Shown here in pieces: positions 61,617 to 64,000 of a stretch of 64,000 nt of DNA (position 1 is the first letter of the stretch; each line of letters begins with the position of its first letter). Position numbers and translations under genes: made by a program. Origin of the DNA: Clostridium sp. CAG:780 (lineage in GTDB: Bacteria > Bacillota > Clostridia > TANB77 > CAG-508); the NCBI GenBank assembly GCA_000434195.1, contig HF994469.1:56905-120904 (forward strand), written 5' to 3'. The notes beneath the pieces are model-generated. The model ran no database searches. It was not told the origin of the DNA and worked only from the letters and a program-made list of their open reading frames with translations.

Positions 61617-61649
61617 ATGATATAATGCTAAAAAATGGGAGGAAATAAA

Positions 61650-62222
61650 ATGAAAATTATATTAGCATCAGCTTCACCTAGAAGAAAAGAATTATTAGGA
61701 TATATAACAAAAGATTTTGAAGTAATGGTTAGTAATGCAGATGAAAGTTTCCGAAAAGGTTTAACAATACAGGAACAATCAAAAAGAATAGCATACTTAA
61801 AAGCCAAAAGTGTATTTGACAATACTACAGGAGACAGAATAGTAATTGGTTCTGACACTTTAGTATTAAAAAACGGTGAACATTTTGGAAAACCAAAGAG
61901 TGAGCAAGAAGCTTTTGAAATGATTTCGAGATTACAAAATGATGTTCACGAGGTTATTACAAGTTTGTGTGTAATAATAGAAAAAGATGGAGAACAAAAG
62001 GAATATACTGATTATGATATAACAAAAGTATATCTATCAGAAATAACTCCATCAGAGATTAAAGAATGGATTGATAGTGGAGAGGCTATGGACAAAGCAG
62101 GAGCATATGCAATTCAAGGAAAGTTTTCAAAATTTGTTACAAAAATAAATGGAGACTACAATACTGTTGTTGGCCTTCCTGTACAGAAATTGTATCAAAT
62201 TATAAAAGGTTACTTGGATTAA
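61650..62222 (+). CDS. maf: Maf-like nucleotide pyrophosphatase
   Basis: The 190-aa enzyme hydrolyses dTTP, UTP and modified nucleotides. ILASASPRRKELLGY (active-site Ser/Arg run), GSDTLVLKNGEHFGKPKSEQEA and AGAYAIQGKFSKFVTKINGDYNTVVGLPV are family motifs. ATG at 61650 follows GGGAGG. rdgB-like follows after 19 bp. Confidence 0.92.
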   Translation: MKIILASASPRRKELLGYITKDFEVMVSNADESFRKGLTIQEQSKRIAYLKAKSVFDNTTGDRIVIGSDTLVLKNGEHFGKPKSEQEAFEMISRLQNDVHEVITSLCVIIEKDGEQKEYTDYDITKVYLSEITPSEIKEWIDSGEAMDKAGAYAIQGKFSKFVTKINGDYNTVVGLPVQKLYQIIKGYLD

Positions 62223-62241
62223 GATATAATAGGAGAGAAAA

Positions 62242-62838
62242 ATGAAAGTATTATTTGCAACAACTAATCCAGCAAAGGTAAAAAAATATAAAGCTGAATT
62301 AGAAAAAAGAGGAATAGAACTAATTACCTTAAAGGACATAGATGTAAAATTAAATGTAGTTGAAAGCGGAAAGAATGCATTAGAAAATGCGTATATAAAG
62401 GCAAAAACATACTATGATGTATTAAAAATGCCAACGATAGGAATGGACAATAATTTGTTTATAGAAGAATTGCCAGAAGAAAAACAACCAGGCACTTATG
62501 TTAGAAGAGTAAATGGCAAAGAGCTAAATGACGAAGAAATGATAGAGCATTATACACAATTAGTGAGAGAAAACGGTGGAAAACTTACTGTTAAGTGGGT
62601 GTATGGAATGGTAGTTTGCAGTGAAAAAGGAACAAGTCAGTATACTTGGCACAAAGATCATTTCTACTTTGTTGATAAGCCTTGCCAAACAAGAAATCCT
62701 GGTTATCCATTAGATTCTATAAGTATTGTGCCAGAGTTTAATAGATATTTGGCAGAACTAACACCAGAAGATAAAATTGAATATAAAAAGAAGGACAACA
62801 TAGACGCAGTAGTAGACTTTATAGTAAAAAGTGTTTAA
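62242..62838 (+). CDS. RdgB/HAM1-like NTP pyrophosphatase
   Basis: The 198-aa protein matches the ITP/XTP pyrophosphatase fold: LFATTNPAKVKKYKAEL at the start, SGKNALENAYIKAKTYYDVL, then GMDNNLFIEELPEEKQPGTYVRRVNG. The usual DDSGL is GMDNNL, so it is divergent and the exact substrate may differ. GGAGAG precedes the ATG. Confidence 0.8.
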   Translation: MKVLFATTNPAKVKKYKAELEKRGIELITLKDIDVKLNVVESGKNALENAYIKAKTYYDVLKMPTIGMDNNLFIEELPEEKQPGTYVRRVNGKELNDEEMIEHYTQLVRENGGKLTVKWVYGMVVCSEKGTSQYTWHKDHFYFVDKPCQTRNPGYPLDSISIVPEFNRYLAELTPEDKIEYKKKDNIDAVVDFIVKSV

Positions 62839-62850
62839 CAAGTAATAATA

Positions 62851-63059
62851 AATACGGACTGATATAAATATATTTCTCAAAGCTCTCGTTCAAACAATTT
62901 CGCAAGTAGTTCTAAATGAGTTTTACGGCACCCTTCCACGTATGGATTCATAACTGAATCCACCTGAACTCTTTCCGTAAAACTTTATTAAGAACTCCTA
63001 GGCTCAATCATTTTCAATTCGAGCTTTTCGGCATATATTATATCAGTTCGTATTTTTTT
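62851..63059 (+). ncRNA. ssrS: Candidate 6S RNA
   Basis: A 209-nt rod: outer stem 62851-62866/63039-63054 (16 bp with one G-U), AAAGCTC/GAGCTTT, an open bubble (about 62886-62905 against 62998-63020), AGTTCT/AGAACT, AGTTTTACGG/CCGTAAAACT and apical GGATTCA/TGAATCC. It ends in TTTTTTT. The long rod with a central bubble is the 6S RNA architecture, which mimics an open promoter and binds sigma-A RNA polymerase. Confidence 0.55.
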
Positions 63060-63128
63060 GTTTTGTCACTTACTTGTCACTATTGATAATTTATAATAAA
63101 ATTGAAATAAATAAAAAGGAGAACGTTT

Positions 63129-63800
63129 ATGGAAATTTTAAGAGTTGAAAACTTGTGCAAAGAATATGGAAAAGGACAAACAAAAGTAAAAGCATTAGAC
63201 AATGTTTCCTTTTCTGTTGAGAAAGGAGAATTTGTTGCAATAGTTGGTGCGTCTGGAAGCGGTAAATCAACATTGTTACATTTATTAGGAGGAGTAGATA
63301 GACCAAATAGTGGAAAAGTCTTTATAGAGGGAAAAGATATATACAAATTAAATGATGATGAGCTTGCAATATTTAGAAGAAGACAAGTAGGGCTTATATA
63401 TCAATTTTATAATTTAATTCCAATACTTAATGTAGAGGAAAATATAACTTTACCTCTAAGCTTAGATGGAAGAAAAGTTGATGAAAAAAGATTAGAAGAA
63501 TTAATAAATCTATTAGGACTAAGTGGAAGAAGAACACATCTTCCAAATGAATTATCTGGAGGACAACAGCAAAAAACATCAATAGGTAGAGCAATGATAA
63601 CAAATCCAGCAATAATTTTGGCAGATGAACCAACCGGAAATCTGGACTCGAAATCAAGTGATGAAGTTGTAACATTATTAAAGAAATCAAATAAAGATTA
63701 TAAACAAACAATAATAATGATTACACATAATCTAGAAATTGCAAAAGTAGCAGATAGAATTATAACAATAGAAGATGGAAAGATAGTTAAGGAGGCATAA
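63129..63800 (+). CDS. ABC transporter ATP-binding protein (MacB/LolD type)
   Basis: The 223-aa ATPase has Walker A GASGSGKS, Q-loop YQFYNLIP, signature LSGGQQQKTSIGRAM, Walker B IILADEPTGNLDSKSS and H-loop MITHNLE. It is of the antimicrobial-peptide or lipoprotein exporter group that pairs with an FtsX-like permease, encoded next after 1 bp. Confidence 0.93.
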   Translation: MEILRVENLCKEYGKGQTKVKALDNVSFSVEKGEFVAIVGASGSGKSTLLHLLGGVDRPNSGKVFIEGKDIYKLNDDELAIFRRRQVGLIYQFYNLIPILNVEENITLPLSLDGRKVDEKRLEELINLLGLSGRRTHLPNELSGGQQQKTSIGRAMITNPAIILADEPTGNLDSKSSDEVVTLLKKSNKDYKQTIIMITHNLEIAKVADRIITIEDGKIVKEA

Positions 63801-63801
63801 T

Positions 63802-63993
63802 ATGAATTTATTAAACAAATTAACTACTAAAAATCTGAAATTAAACAAAAAAAGAACAGTAGTCACAATAATAGGAATAATGTTATCAATAGCACTAATT
63901 ACAGCAGTTGCATCTATGGTGGTGAGCTTTAGAAAAAGTTATATAGAATTTGAAAAAGAAACGAGTGGAAATGAAGTGAACCCAAAATGTTAG
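63802..63993 (+). pseudogene. FtsX-like permease, N-terminus only
   Basis: Residues 1 to about 58 are a typical permease start (TTKNLKLNKKRTVVTIIGIM, first helix about 20-45, then SFRKSYIEFEKETSGN). The frame then runs into foreign DNA and stops at 63991-63993. The change occurs at 63977, where an IS3-like terminal sequence begins. The gene is probably interrupted by an insertion. Confidence 0.6.
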
Positions 63994-64000
63994 ACAAAAA
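63977..64000. mobile_element. Left end of an IS3-family-like element
   Basis: TGAACCCAAAATGTTAGACA followed by AAAA resembles IS3/IS150-group terminal inverted repeats (TG..CCCAAAA.GTTAGAC). Only 24 bp are visible, so this is tentative. Confidence 0.45.

Overview
The window is AT-rich DNA (about 30% G+C) from an endospore-forming member of the Bacillota, probably an uncultured gut Clostridia lineage. The evidence is a sigma-K gene, an H-type small acid-soluble spore protein, a Cys/Gly-rich spore-coat-like protein, strong AGGAGG ribosome binding sites and a type IV pilus locus without an outer-membrane secretin. Almost all chromosomal genes look like ordinary housekeeping genes. The unusual material sits in two integrated elements and in several recoding or RNA signals.

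Layout. 1-7.3 kb: a kinase-like protein, a sugar O-acetyltransferase, two G+C-richer orphan genes, a cation efflux protein, inorganic pyrophosphatase, a TPR protein and undecaprenyl-diphosphatase UppP. 7.3-16.5 kb: a complete monoderm type IV pilus operon (PilM-PilN fusion, PilO-like, small pilin, prepilin peptidase, two minor pilins, PilB, PilT, PilC). 16.7-24.3 kb: a P-loop/Asp23-like fusion, a cytidylate kinase-PlsC fusion, an S1-domain protein, TypA, Hpt and the tRNA-wobble pair TrmR-TrhP. 24.4-37.1 kb: a PopT-like DUF368 protein, a split sigma-K gene, an ArsR-controlled CadA-like ATPase, an MgtA-like ATPase, SspH, a uridine-kinase-like protein, an RNHCP protein, a second U32 protein (RlhA-like) and a Cys-rich coat-like protein.

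37.3-43.7 kb is an integrated filamentous phage (inovirus) of about 6.3 kb, bounded by a 47-bp direct repeat of the 3' part of tRNA-Thr(CGT). It has a tyrosine integrase, a gene II/X-type replication protein, a Zot/pI ATPase, pVI-like and pIII-like proteins, a 58-aa pVIII-like major coat protein followed by a strong terminator, small accessory proteins, and an XRE repressor with three palindromic operators around a divergent promoter. The pIII-like gene is split over two frames. A perfect U UUU UUC slippery heptamer and a downstream stem-loop sit exactly where a -1 shift joins a secreted N-domain to a Gly/Ser linker and a C-terminal anchor domain. I consider this probable programmed frameshift the most interesting signal in the window.

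43.7-50.9 kb returns to chromosome: an RluA-type pseudouridine synthase whose last codons lie in the phage attR, a metallopeptidase, prfB with its +1 frameshift, a manganese-type (yybP-ykoY) riboswitch in front of a P2-type cation ATPase, a polysaccharide deacetylase and a TSCPD protein. 50.9-58.3 kb is a tRNA-Leu(TAG) insertion hotspot with an integrative mobilizable element (large serine recombinase, candidate oriT, MobV relaxase) followed by the remnant of a related element. 58.3-64 kb holds a permuted NlpC/P60-like protein, an XRE regulator, an RlmCD/TrmA-family methyltransferase, MazG-like, Maf and RdgB-like housecleaning enzymes, a candidate 6S RNA, and an ABC transporter whose permease appears to be cut by the end of an IS3-like insertion at the window edge.
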